Source: Verrucomicrobiota bacterium (GTDB lineage Bacteria > Chlamydiota > Chlamydiia > Chlamydiales > SM23-39). Taken from it: DNA of 55,999 nucleotides. The translations under genes and the position numbers were made by a program. Shown here piece by piece: positions 1-8,660 of the stretch (position 1 is the first letter of the stretch; each line of letters begins with the position of its first letter). Where the stretch lies: positions 1-55,999 of the forward strand of contig JAFEGL010000039.1 in the NCBI GenBank assembly GCA_018239895.1, in the 5' to 3' direction. The notes beneath the pieces are model-generated. The model made no database searches and was not told where the DNA came from. It saw only the letters and a program-made list of their open reading frames with translations.

Positions 1-19
1 CAATTTTGAATCGAAAATC

Positions 20-50
20 GGCTCAAAAGAACCCGAAAATCGACTGAAAC
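20..50 (+). repeat. Dispersed repeat, left-edge copy
   Basis: A 31-nt stretch beginning GGCTCAAAAGAACCC recurs in inverted orientation at 55910-55940 with 29 of 31 positions identical by eye. It lies downstream of the HTTM-DCC gene, which ends at 70 on the minus strand. The two copies flank the whole window, so this is a dispersed intergenic repeat rather than part of a gene. Confidence 0.7.
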
Positions 51-69
51 TTATTGCTGGGATAGGTTC

Positions 70-1269
70 TTATTCAAAATATATGCGAAGGTCTTGCGGG
101 ATGATGGGGCAGAGATCTTTTGGTTTGGCGAAGAGCCGGTGGCGTATCCGGGCGATTAGGTCGTAGACGGTGTCGGAGAGGCGTATCGGCAGAAGAGAGA
201 GGAGGAGCGAAAGGATTCTCCAGAGGCCTCCGAGGGAGGCGAGGATTTTGAAGACGGCTTTGGATTTGTAGTAGAGCTGCCCATTTTCCTGCACGACGAT
301 GCTGTCCGGGATGGTGGAAAAGCGCTCTTGCAGCGGGGCGAACCGGAAGGGGACCCGATGGATGTTTTCTGAAAGGATGAACCGGATGAATGAGTGGCAA
401 AAGCCGCAGGAGCCATCGTAGTAGACTTCGAGCTTTTCTTGGCGAGGCTTCACCCAGGAAGGGTTGAAGGTGAAGAAGTGGAGGAAAATCATCCCCCAGG
501 TCAAGTCGGCGAAGTCGATGAGCATGAGGAGGCCAAAATGCATGGCGAGCATGGAGCCCCAGATCCAAAGGCGTGTCTGCTTGATGAGGGCAAAAAGGAC
601 GAAACCGATCTCGAGGGCGAGGGCGCCCCAAGTCATCCATTTTAAGAGGAAGGGGGGCGAGCCGAAAAGCATTTCTCGGACCCAATTGCACCGGACGAGG
701 GGGTTTTCCAGGAGATAAGCAAAGGCTGTCCCATCAATCCAGGAGGGGCTGGAGAGTTTCAAGAGGCCGCTGTAAGAGTAGGCAATCGACATCACCCACC
801 AAGAAGCGAGGAAGATGGCGGGGGGCATTTGCCAGTTTCCTCTCGGGTCGAGTCGATCTTTGGCAGCGAGTGAACCGTAGGGGGCTTTCGGGATGAAGAG
901 GTGGGCGATGAGGAGCCAGCCGACGAAGGGGAGCGACGGATTTGAAATGAGGGGATTGCGGCCTAAGAAGCAGGCGAGAATGTACCAGAGGAGGGCCGCT
1001 GCCGGCTTGTCCCATTTTCCGATCATGAAGAAGAGCGAGGCGCCGATGCCGAAAAGGGCCATGCAAATGGGGACGGCAGGGGCGTCGCTGAGAGCCAAAA
1101 TATTGGGGAAAAGTTTTATGAGGGGGCTCAGCGACGAGTCGGGGAGCATCCCTTGATTGGAAAAAATCTCCGGTGTCCACGGCAGGAGTTGGAAGAAGTG
1201 GATGAAGAGATAGATTCCAAAGAGAAATCGATAGAGGCTATATTGTCCGCCTGTCCAATGATTTTTCAT
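70..1269 (-). CDS. HTTM-like membrane protein fused to a DCC thiol-disulfide oxidoreductase domain
   Basis: A 399-residue protein. The first ~270 residues are strongly hydrophobic with about 6-8 membrane segments and look like the HTTM (vitamin-K-dependent gamma-carboxylase-like) fold. The C-terminal ~120 residues begin with YYDGSCGFCHSF at about residue 282, the DGxCxxC signature of the DCC (DUF393) family, whose cysteine pair suggests thiol-disulfide exchange. The start ATG overlaps the stop of the upstream sterol-desaturase-like gene by 4 nt, so the two are probably translationally coupled and work together at a membrane. The substrate is unknown. The DCC call is firm and the HTTM call moderate; HTTM-DCC pairing is known in other bacteria. 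Confidence 0.8.
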   Translation of the reverse strand: MKNHWTGGQYSLYRFLFGIYLFIHFFQLLPWTPEIFSNQGMLPDSSLSPLIKLFPNILALSDAPAVPICMALFGIGASLFFMIGKWDKPAAALLWYILACFLGRNPLISNPSLPFVGWLLIAHLFIPKAPYGSLAAKDRLDPRGNWQMPPAIFLASWWVMSIAYSYSGLLKLSSPSWIDGTAFAYLLENPLVRCNWVREMLFGSPPFLLKWMTWGALALEIGFVLFALIKQTRLWIWGSMLAMHFGLLMLIDFADLTWGMIFLHFFTFNPSWVKPRQEKLEVYYDGSCGFCHSFIRFILSENIHRVPFRFAPLQERFSTIPDSIVVQENGQLYYKSKAVFKILASLGGLWRILSLLLSLLPIRLSDTVYDLIARIRHRLFAKPKDLCPIIPQDLRIYFE

Positions 1270-2519
1270 TCGAGATAAACCTCTTTTTCAAGATTTAGAT
1301 GGCTCAAATCCTTTTTGGAGGGTCTTGGAACCACCGAGAGGGTGACTTTATCTTGCACTTTCGAGGGATCGATGCCGAGCTCTGTGAGAAGGGGGGCGTC
1401 TCCAGTTAGGCTGTAGGAAAGAATTGCTTCGTAGAGAGGATTCATGGTTGCGGATGCCTCCAAAACGGGTCCGTAGGCGAGGAGGGCTCCGAAGACATTG
1501 CGCCGGTTGTAGGGGCCGTAAATCTTTGAGGTGATTTCAGGCGATAGGAGTTTGGAGTGCTCTTCTCCTTGGAGATCGATCCAGTGGATGTAAAATTGGG
1601 ACGAAAAGGTCTCGAGAGAACTGGCCGTGCAAAAAACTTTGGGGGCGGGCGAAGCGTTGAGGGCCATGCCGAGCCCTTTCAGCGCGGGGATTTTGGCCGT
1701 TTCGCCGACCATTTGCAGGAGGCCAACTGAAGTTAAGAGAGTGAAAGTGAGAAGAGAGAGGGCTGGCTTTTTGAGAGAGTCCCTTTTCTTTTTCGAGACG
1801 TCGACGCCTAATAGCATCTCAGGCAGCCGGTGTTCCCCTTCTTCTCCCAATCCACACTTGTCATTCCACTCTTTCGGATTGCGGAAGGTGCCGAAAATCA
1901 TGTCCCAGAGCGGCAGGTCGGCGTAATTGTAGGCGTGGACTCCGTTTTGGTGGTGGATGCAGTGGCTTTCGGGCCTTTGGAAAATAAAGCCTAGCCAGTA
2001 GGGAGTTTTCACATTCCAGTGATAAAAAAGCTCTGCGAGGGCAGAGAGCATCACGGCGTAGGAGGCGGCGATCGGGTTGAGGCCCATGAGCGAGTAGAGG
2101 ATGATGCTGCAAAGGACGCTGTCGGCGATCAATTCAAACGGGTGCTTATAAAAGGCGGTGATGATTTCGAGCCGTTTGGGGCTGTGGTGGATCTGGTGGA
2201 ACCAGCGCCAGAGGAAGTCGCTTTTGTGTCTAAGTCTATGCCACCAGTAAAAGAAAAATGTGATGGCTAAGTAGCCCAAAAGTCCGCCGGTGTAATTTCC
2301 TAAATTGGAAAGGGCCCACGGCTGATATTTCAATAACCATTTATCCCAGCTGAGGCCAGCCAAAAAGACGGCGCCCACCTGTGCGCCATTCAACAGCGCG
2401 GCTCTAAGCCACCAACCTCTCACTTCAGGCCAAGATCTTCCTGAGCGTTTGGCTTCGTAAAAGATCATAATTGCAGCGATAGATGCAATTGATATTAAAA
2501 TAATCATGTCAATAAACAT
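1266..2519 (-). CDS. Sterol desaturase / fatty acid hydroxylase superfamily membrane protein
   Basis: A 417-residue protein. The N-terminal half has hydrophobic segments and the His clusters typical of di-iron membrane hydroxylases: HRLRH, HQIHH and, about 80 residues later, HCIHH. These place it in the superfamily of C-4 sterol methyl oxidase and fatty acid hydroxylases, which act on lipid tails in the membrane. The last ~180 residues are a less familiar extension with another hydrophobic stretch (SLLTFTLLTSVGLL). The frame stays open to 3143, but that extension is antisense to the DJ-1 gene and not protein-like, so I start at the ATG at 2519, where a membrane-type N-terminus begins. A TTGGAA-N18-TATAAT promoter lies just upstream. 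It is the first gene of a two-gene operon. Confidence 0.82.
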   Translation of the reverse strand: MFIDMIILISIASIAAIMIFYEAKRSGRSWPEVRGWWLRAALLNGAQVGAVFLAGLSWDKWLLKYQPWALSNLGNYTGGLLGYLAITFFFYWWHRLRHKSDFLWRWFHQIHHSPKRLEIITAFYKHPFELIADSVLCSIILYSLMGLNPIAASYAVMLSALAELFYHWNVKTPYWLGFIFQRPESHCIHHQNGVHAYNYADLPLWDMIFGTFRNPKEWNDKCGLGEEGEHRLPEMLLGVDVSKKKRDSLKKPALSLLTFTLLTSVGLLQMVGETAKIPALKGLGMALNASPAPKVFCTASSLETFSSQFYIHWIDLQGEEHSKLLSPEITSKIYGPYNRRNVFGALLAYGPVLEASATMNPLYEAILSYSLTGDAPLLTELGIDPSKVQDKVTLSVVPRPSKKDLSHLNLEKEVYLE

Positions 2520-2540
2520 CTTAATTTTTATTGATATGTT

Positions 2541-2570
2541 ATTATACTGCGGTGAAGCGGAATTTTCCAA
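2541..2570 (-). promoter_or_regulatory. Sigma70-like promoter of the sterol-desaturase/HTTM operon
   Basis: On the minus strand TTGGAA and a perfect TATAAT are separated by 18 nt, about 20 nt upstream of the start at 2519. This supports the chosen start over any upstream extension. Confidence 0.5.
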
Positions 2571-2621
2571 CTCAAAAAAACTTCCCGACAAATTCTTTTT
2601 TCGATAGTCTTGTTTGCCAAT

Positions 2622-3260
2622 ATGAAAATTGCATTTCTTTTTTACGAGGGGATGACGGCGCTCGACGCGGTAGGTCCCCATGAAATTTTGTGCCGGATAC
2701 CTGGAGCAGAAGTATACCGGGTAGCTCGGAAGGCGGGTGCTATTCAGACCGATTCGGGGTTGGTGCTGACGGCCGACCTTTCGATCGAGGAAGTTCCTGA
2801 GGTCGATATTCTCCTTGTGCCTGGCGCAGGGAACGCGGCGACTTTGCGGCAGTACCCAGAAGTGTTGGAATGGATTCGGAAGATCCATGAAAAAACCAAG
2901 TGGACCACCTCGGTTTGCACGGGGAGTTTGATTTTGGGCGCGGCGGGAGTTTTGGCTGGCGTGAAGGCGACGACCCACTGGGCGACCTTCGATCGGCTGA
3001 AGGATTGGAAGGCGACGCCAGTGAAAGAGCGGGTCGTCGAGGATGGCAAACTGATCACCGCAGCAGGTGTCTCGGCGGGGATCGATATGGCTCTTGTCTT
3101 GGCGGCGAAGGTGGAGGGGAAGTTGTTTGCTCAGGCGATTCAACTCGCCATCGAATACGATCCGGCTCCCCCTTTCGATGTAGGATCGCCCGAAAAAGCC
3201 AATCCGATGGTTCGGGCAGCGCTGTTATCGAGGATGTCAGCCAGATTTGAGAGGATCTAA
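2622..3260 (+). CDS. DJ-1/PfpI family protein (isonitrile hydratase-like)
   Basis: A 212-residue glutamine-amidotransferase-fold protein. The nucleophile elbow TSVCTGSLILGAAG (Cys near residue 101) followed by TTHWATF is characteristic of the ThiJ/PfpI subgroup that includes cyclohexyl-isocyanide hydratase. The acidic residue of this subgroup is probably in the N-terminal YEGMTALDAVGP segment. A TTG four codons upstream is possible, but the ATG at 2622 starts directly with the family's first strand (MKIAFLFYEG). The 3' end overlaps the convergent methyltransferase gene by 4 nt. The exact substrate (isonitrile, glyoxal or a stress role) cannot be read from sequence. Confidence 0.85.
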   Translation: MKIAFLFYEGMTALDAVGPHEILCRIPGAEVYRVARKAGAIQTDSGLVLTADLSIEEVPEVDILLVPGAGNAATLRQYPEVLEWIRKIHEKTKWTTSVCTGSLILGAAGVLAGVKATTHWATFDRLKDWKATPVKERVVEDGKLITAAGVSAGIDMALVLAAKVEGKLFAQAIQLAIEYDPAPPFDVGSPEKANPMVRAALLSRMSARFERI

Positions 3261-3919
3261 ATTTTTTTCAGGACGAAGACGAGCGGGTGGGCTGTGAAGG
3301 GGTCGTTTAGCTTGATCTCTTCGACGATCTTGAATCGCTTTTCGATGAAGAACTGTTGGATCTCTTCTCTGTTGAGAGCCCATTTTGAATAGGCGCTTCG
3401 CCCTAGAGTGGGAAAACTGCAGATGACGTGGCCGTTTTTAGGGAGCGCGTCGTAGATCCGGCCCCATATTTCTTTGATCTTATCGGCTGTGCAAAATCCG
3501 AGGACGTTGAACGCGAGGATGAGGCTGAATTTTTTATCGGTCTGGAATTCCTCGAGAGTCGAATGGATTACATTAAGTTTGGGAGATTGGATCCGTTTCA
3601 AAACTTCGATTGCTTTTTGATTTGCATCGACCGCGGTCACCGACCATCGGCTGCCGAGCAGCAACTTCACATTGTCCCCAGTTCCACTGCCCAGATCCAA
3701 TGCGTCGCCTGCCGGGAGCTTATTTCCGAAAAGAAGAACGAACGGATTGACGGTTCCCTGTTGCCGTTGAGCCCAATCTATGAAACCATCCCAATCGGGA
3801 ACTGGAGCGTCGCTTGCTTCTTGGGAAAGGAGCGATTGTTCGATCTCTTCCAGCGGGCGGGCTGGTTCGATTTGTTCAGGGAAAAAACAGGGACAAACTT
3901 TGGATAATAATGGAGTCAT
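3257..3919 (-). CDS. Class I SAM-dependent methyltransferase
   Basis: A 220-residue protein. Motif I is ALDLGSGTGDN (around residues 92-102), followed by TAVDANQKAIEVLKR (motif II, ribose-binding acidic residue) and LILAFNVLGF (motif IV region). It has the general small-molecule methyltransferase fold with no diagnostic substrate domain. The N-terminal ~60 residues (proline- and glutamate-rich, with CPCFFPEQ) are unusual. It is convergent with the DJ-1 gene and has a 122-nt gap on its 5' side facing the autotransporter. Confidence 0.8.
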   Translation of the reverse strand: MTPLLSKVCPCFFPEQIEPARPLEEIEQSLLSQEASDAPVPDWDGFIDWAQRQQGTVNPFVLLFGNKLPAGDALDLGSGTGDNVKLLLGSRWSVTAVDANQKAIEVLKRIQSPKLNVIHSTLEEFQTDKKFSLILAFNVLGFCTADKIKEIWGRIYDALPKNGHVICSFPTLGRSAYSKWALNREEIQQFFIEKRFKIVEEIKLNDPFTAHPLVFVLKKI

Positions 3920-3962
3920 AAGTGGGGAAAAATATTAGCAAAGTCTCTGATTTTTTAATAGA

Positions 3963-3991
3963 TTGATAAATATTTTTTTCAGTGTTACGAT
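3963..3991 (+). promoter_or_regulatory. Sigma70-like promoter of the autotransporter gene
   Basis: TTGATA and TACGAT are separated by exactly 17 nt in an AT-rich gap, about 50 nt before the start at 4042. Confidence 0.45.
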
Positions 3992-4041
3992 GAAGCCAAT
4001 TCTCATCTTCTCCATTAATAATATGTATCTGGAAAATTTGT

Positions 4042-7000
4042 ATGAGATTGAGAAACTTTACACTCTATTCACTTTTCCCTCTCACTTTGCTCTCGGCGTC
4101 TGTTTTCGGAGATGATTCTCTCGTTGCGAGATCGAAGCCCGTCCGAAAAGAAACAAGCTATGTAACGGAATCGGAAGAATTCGAGCCGCCCTGGAGCGAG
4201 GACACTAAGTGCGATTTAGGATCCCACTCAATGCAGATCGGGGTGAGGCACTCGCAAGGCGAGGGGATTGGCTATCACAGAGGCTACACGACGCTCGAGG
4301 GCTTTTTGTCGCCAGGCCATTGCGTCGGCGGGGTCGCTCCGTTTTTGGATCTGCGAGGCCACGTATTCAATAACGGGAAGTTCGCAGCCAATACTGGGCT
4401 GGGACTCCGCTATTTGACGAATTCGATCGCCTGGGGGATCAATAGCTACTACGATTACCGGAACACCCACGAGTTTCACTACAATCAATGGGGTGCAGGG
4501 TTAGAGGTCATCGGCTCGTTTTGGAGCATCAACGTCAACGGCTATTTGCCCGTCGGCAAGAAAAAGAGCGCCTTCTATGACCCGTTGATCGAGGGGGTCC
4601 CAACAATTCCCAGCTTTGCGTTTTTCCAGGGGAACCAGATGTTCATCACCCTCTCGGGATCGCAAGGTCTTGCAGCGAAACGGGAGTTCGCCTTCAAAGG
4701 GCTCGACACGAAATTCGTAGTGCGAGCCATCGAAAAGGGGCTCATGGCCATTGATCTGGGGATCGGCCCCTATTTCTACGAAGGCTACTACAAGAAGTAT
4801 GCCGCGGGGGGAGAGGCGAATATCACGATCCGGATATCGGATTACTTGACCGTCAGCGGCACGGGCTCTTACGACAATCTCTTCCATTTACGCGGGCAAG
4901 GTTCTATTGGGATTTCGATCCCTTTCGGCCCGAGAAACTTCGAAAATTGCAGGAAAGAACAGCCATGCAAAATCCCTAAGTTTTTCAATTCTAGGCTGAC
5001 TCGGGGGAGCAACCGGAACGAGATCGTCGTTGTAGACACCCATCGAAAAATCTTGGCGACAGCGACTGATGGACCGGTCGAGGTGGCAATCAACCCGGCG
5101 ACTGGAGCGCCATACATTTTCTGGTTTGTTGACAATACGAGCCATTCGGATGGGACGTTTGAAAGTCCATTCCCGACAATCCAGGAGGCTCTGGCTGTCG
5201 CACAGACAGATGATGCCATCTATGTTTACCCGGGGGACAATACTCCCTACGATGTCGACAACATCACGCTGCTTGACGGGCAGTACTTCTTGGGCTCTGG
5301 ATTTGACCAAACCGTTGCGACTACTGTTGGAACCATCACGATTCCTGCTCAATCCACTCTGTCTCCGAATATTGAAAATACGATGGGCGGCACAATGATC
5401 ACGGTAGCAAATCAAAACGTGGTCTCCGGCTTTAATCTTTTCGTTCTCAATGCCGGCACTACTGTGGTAGCTAATGCGATCGATTCTCTCACATTCAAGA
5501 ACAACACTTACAGTACAACTGTAACCGCGGGGATGAACAACATTGCATTCAACGATTGCTTTGGAACACTTTTGGTTCAAAACAACCAATTCATCATGGA
5601 TCCGGCAGACACCGGTTCTAATGGGGTAAATTTATCAGATGCGGGGAGCAACGCATCGACTTTAACGCTTCTGAATAACACGTTCTCCAACCACGCGAAC
5701 CGAGCCATCACTCTCAACTACTCGGGCACTTCGACCGCCACTCTGGATTTCGAGGGCAATTCGCTTTCTCCGGCGCCGGGGGTTGCTGGGACCAACGGGA
5801 TCGATCTTTTCACCTCGAATGGGGTGATATTGGCCAATTCTCTTGTCAGCCAAAACACCCTCTCTGGTTATACGGGCAATGGGATGAACTTTGGCTGGGG
5901 CGGAACAGGCGGTCACAATTTTACCCTCTCCAATAACTTCATTTCAACCGATCCTACCGTGGTTGGTACGAATGGGCTTTTCCTGACTACAAATGCTTCG
6001 GGAGCCTCTTCGCTAACGGTGAGCAATAACCAGTTCCTCAACCAAACGGCCACTGGTTTGCAGTGCAATACTTCAGGGAGCGCATTCCTTCAGGTTGCGG
6101 TCTCAGGAAATACGGTGACCGGATTGGCGACGCCAGGGAATAACGGCCTTCAATTCAATCCGACCGATACTTCTACGATCACGGGTTCAGTCACCTCAAA
6201 TACTTGCACAGAGCACCTCGCCGCAGATATTAGCGGGTTCCCCAGCTCTTCGGGAAATCTCTCCTTGACGGTTGCCAACAATATGCTCACGGGACCGAGC
6301 GTAGTCCCGGGCGGTTCGTTCCCGAACGGCATCCAGTTTAGCGGGAATGACTCCTCTACTCTCTTTTTCAATATCAACCACAATACCCTCAACAATCACG
6401 CGAGCCAGGGGATCAATCTATTTGTAAACAGCACTGCAGTCATTACTTTAGCCACGATCGATAGCAATACGGTCATAGTTCCCGATCTTGCTAATACTTC
6501 AGGCATCCAGGTTGGCGCCGGCAATTCTGCGGCGCTGACTTCTACGTTTGTGATTACAAACAACACTTGCTCTGGGCATGGCAATGGGAATATTCAATGT
6601 TTTCCAAATACAAATGCCGTAGTCGATCTCACCGTTTCAGGTAATAGGCTGAACGGTCCCACAGTCACGCCGGGAGGATCGTTCCCGAATGGAGTGCAGG
6701 TCGGATCGAGCGGTGCGAGCCAAGTAACGGTTACGATCGACAACCAGAATATCATCAGCGGCCATTCAAATCAGGGAGTCAACCTATTCGCCTCGGATAC
6801 CAGCTCCATTACGGCGATCGTAGATGGGAATACGATCTCTGCCAACTCCACGACATCACCTACAACAGCTATCAATGCTGGTGGAAATACCATTGGAGCT
6901 CCGATTGATAGCAGCTATACGATCACAAATAATGTCTGCACGGGTCATACCAATGGCGCGATCCAATCGTTCCCTTCCCAAGGGCATCATTGCGATCTGA

Positions 7001-8199
7001 TCATCACAGGGAATACGATCACTTCCGGCAATGGCATCGCGAGTTCGAGCCCGATTGGCATTCAGGTGGGGGGAAATAACAATAGCATTATCAATAACCC
7101 GACGATTTCTAACAACACGTGGACAAGCTCGCAGACATACGATACAAGCGGAACTCCGCAAGGTATTTCAATTGGAATTAGCAACAGCTCGGCCATGTCG
7201 AATGTGGTCATCAATAACAATACGTTGAATGTCGCCGTAACTACTTATCAAAGTGGAACAGGCCCGACAGGAATCCAAACGTATGCAAACGACACGAGCA
7301 CAATGAGCGGACTTTCTGTCACAAATAACCGCATTACTTTCATCTCCTCGAATTATGCCAATAATACGGGTCCGAACGGAATTTCAGTCAGCGCTGGGGG
7401 AACCTGCCCTTTAACGGGCGTGGCTATCTCGAACAACACGGTTACATTCGCGCCCCAGCTAACACCGTTTGCTAACTTCCAACAGGGCGGCATCGGTTTG
7501 AGCGGAAGCGATACGTCCACTGTCGGAACGGCTTTAGCTCCTGCAATCATATCGAACAACACCATCACAGGCGTTGAAGGGAATGCAATTACCCTCTTCG
7601 ATGCATCAACCAACGATCTGTATATGAATGTATCCAACAATACGATCTCTTTGGGTACTGTTCAGCAGAACGAAATCGGGGTTGTAACTGTTCCCTTCGC
7701 AACAGGCAAACTGATAACTGTCATCGAAGGGAACACGATCGAGGGGAATAACGGAGCCTTTGCCGGGATCGTTTTAACGAATCAGTCTTCCGTCTGCCAA
7801 AGCGGCACAGTCCAAAACAATACAGTCACCAACTGCCTTGGAATCAATCCTTCGCTTCCGATTCCAGGACTTGGAGGAGGTATGGGTGCCGCAATTTTAG
7901 GAACGGGTAACTTGAATGTCATTTTCAACAACAACGGTGTCAGCGGCAACACTCCTCAAGGGATTTTCGGCCTCGATTCACAAGCCTTCGGCGGCTCTGG
8001 CACGATGTGCATACAGCTCCAAAATAACCATGGCGCCGGTGCTTTGCCCCCCGATAATTACGCATTCTACAACCCAACAATGGCCCCTGCCACCACATTC
8101 AACTACAATTTTGGCACGGGGAACTTGGGAACCTTGATGTTCGTCCCCTCAGCGTCTGACTTCAACGACCTGGGCGGCCCTTGCCCCACCTGCCCTTAG
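4042..8199 (+). CDS. Inverse autotransporter (intimin/invasin-type barrel) with a long beta-helix passenger
   Basis: A 1385-residue surface protein. Order: Sec signal peptide (residues 1-23, cut after SVFG); a linker; a ~245-residue beta-barrel (about 57-300) with alternating aromatic strands typical of the inverse autotransporter beta-domain, ending in QGSIGISIPFGPR; then a passenger. The passenger opens at about 350 with DGTFESPFPTIQEAL, the usual start of pectate-lyase-like right-handed beta-helices, and continues for ~1000 residues of irregular 20-30-residue repeats rich in NN, NT and SNNT turns. An N-terminal barrel with an exported C-terminal passenger fits an adhesin or invasin. I see no LysM or Ig-like domains, unlike classical intimin. 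Near-duplicate passenger blocks (for example PGGSFPNG, three times) suggest growth by internal duplication. Confidence 0.85.
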   Translation: MRLRNFTLYSLFPLTLLSASVFGDDSLVARSKPVRKETSYVTESEEFEPPWSEDTKCDLGSHSMQIGVRHSQGEGIGYHRGYTTLEGFLSPGHCVGGVAPFLDLRGHVFNNGKFAANTGLGLRYLTNSIAWGINSYYDYRNTHEFHYNQWGAGLEVIGSFWSINVNGYLPVGKKKSAFYDPLIEGVPTIPSFAFFQGNQMFITLSGSQGLAAKREFAFKGLDTKFVVRAIEKGLMAIDLGIGPYFYEGYYKKYAAGGEANITIRISDYLTVSGTGSYDNLFHLRGQGSIGISIPFGPRNFENCRKEQPCKIPKFFNSRLTRGSNRNEIVVVDTHRKILATATDGPVEVAINPATGAPYIFWFVDNTSHSDGTFESPFPTIQEALAVAQTDDAIYVYPGDNTPYDVDNITLLDGQYFLGSGFDQTVATTVGTITIPAQSTLSPNIENTMGGTMITVANQNVVSGFNLFVLNAGTTVVANAIDSLTFKNNTYSTTVTAGMNNIAFNDCFGTLLVQNNQFIMDPADTGSNGVNLSDAGSNASTLTLLNNTFSNHANRAITLNYSGTSTATLDFEGNSLSPAPGVAGTNGIDLFTSNGVILANSLVSQNTLSGYTGNGMNFGWGGTGGHNFTLSNNFISTDPTVVGTNGLFLTTNASGASSLTVSNNQFLNQTATGLQCNTSGSAFLQVAVSGNTVTGLATPGNNGLQFNPTDTSTITGSVTSNTCTEHLAADISGFPSSSGNLSLTVANNMLTGPSVVPGGSFPNGIQFSGNDSSTLFFNINHNTLNNHASQGINLFVNSTAVITLATIDSNTVIVPDLANTSGIQVGAGNSAALTSTFVITNNTCSGHGNGNIQCFPNTNAVVDLTVSGNRLNGPTVTPGGSFPNGVQVGSSGASQVTVTIDNQNIISGHSNQGVNLFASDTSSITAIVDGNTISANSTTSPTTAINAGGNTIGAPIDSSYTITNNVCTGHTNGAIQSFPSQGHHCDLIITGNTITSGNGIASSSPIGIQVGGNNNSIINNPTISNNTWTSSQTYDTSGTPQGISIGISNSSAMSNVVINNNTLNVAVTTYQSGTGPTGIQTYANDTSTMSGLSVTNNRITFISSNYANNTGPNGISVSAGGTCPLTGVAISNNTVTFAPQLTPFANFQQGGIGLSGSDTSTVGTALAPAIISNNTITGVEGNAITLFDASTNDLYMNVSNNTISLGTVQQNEIGVVTVPFATGKLITVIEGNTIEGNNGAFAGIVLTNQSSVCQSGTVQNNTVTNCLGINPSLPIPGLGGGMGAAILGTGNLNVIFNNNGVSGNTPQGIFGLDSQAFGGSGTMCIQLQNNHGAGALPPDNYAFYNPTMAPATTFNYNFGTGNLGTLMFVPSASDFNDLGGPCPTCP

Positions 8200-8231
8200 C
8201 TTTTGAATAATTGTATTGTTTGAGTTGAACC

Positions 8232-8615
8232 ATGCTTGAAAAAATTGAAACAGAAAATGCTCCGAAAGCAATCGGCCCCTATTCGCAGGCGGTCGGTTTC
8301 GATCGGCTCCTCTTTGTCTCGGGTCAGATCCCGATAGACCCGCAGGCTGGAAAAATCGCCGAGACGGCGATCGAAGGACAAACGCGGCAAGTTTTGGCCA
8401 ATATCGAAGCTATACTGAAGGCGGCCGGGATCGGATTCGATCGGGTCGTCAAGGTCGAGATCTACGTAAAGGACATCGCCCATTTCCAAACGATCAACGC
8501 GATCTATGCCGAAAAATTTTCCTATCCGGTCAAGCCGGCCCGCCAGCTGATGCAGGTGGCCCGCCTCCCGATGGACAGCTTGATTGAAATCTCCTGCATT
8601 GCTGTTAGATTTTAA
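8232..8615 (+). CDS. ridA: RidA family enamine/imine deaminase
   Basis: A 127-residue protein of typical Rid/YjgF length. It begins with ENAPKAIGPYSQAV and ends with ARQLMQVARLPMDSLIEISCIA, the family C-terminal signature including the conserved Arg of ARxxxQVARLP that binds the substrate carboxylate. RidA hydrolyses reactive 2-aminoacrylate and related imines made by PLP enzymes, in the cytoplasm. It sits 32 nt after the autotransporter and 45 nt before an exported amide hydrolase, at the head of a plus-strand run of nitrogen-related enzymes. Confidence 0.92.
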   Translation: MLEKIETENAPKAIGPYSQAVGFDRLLFVSGQIPIDPQAGKIAETAIEGQTRQVLANIEAILKAAGIGFDRVVKVEIYVKDIAHFQTINAIYAEKFSYPVKPARQLMQVARLPMDSLIEISCIAVRF

Positions 8616-8660
8616 AAAACCAGAGCTTTTGCTATATCTCAAAAAAAGAGAGAGGGGATC

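Noticed and set aside
2520..3143. 208-codon N-terminal extension of the sterol-desaturase frame
   Set aside because: Antisense to the DJ-1 gene, composition not protein-like, and a promoter lies just upstream of the internal ATG at 2519.
5632..8100. Passenger repeats considered as a CRISPR-like or DNA tandem array
   Set aside because: Periodicity is at the protein level, irregular in length, with no conserved DNA repeat-spacer pattern.
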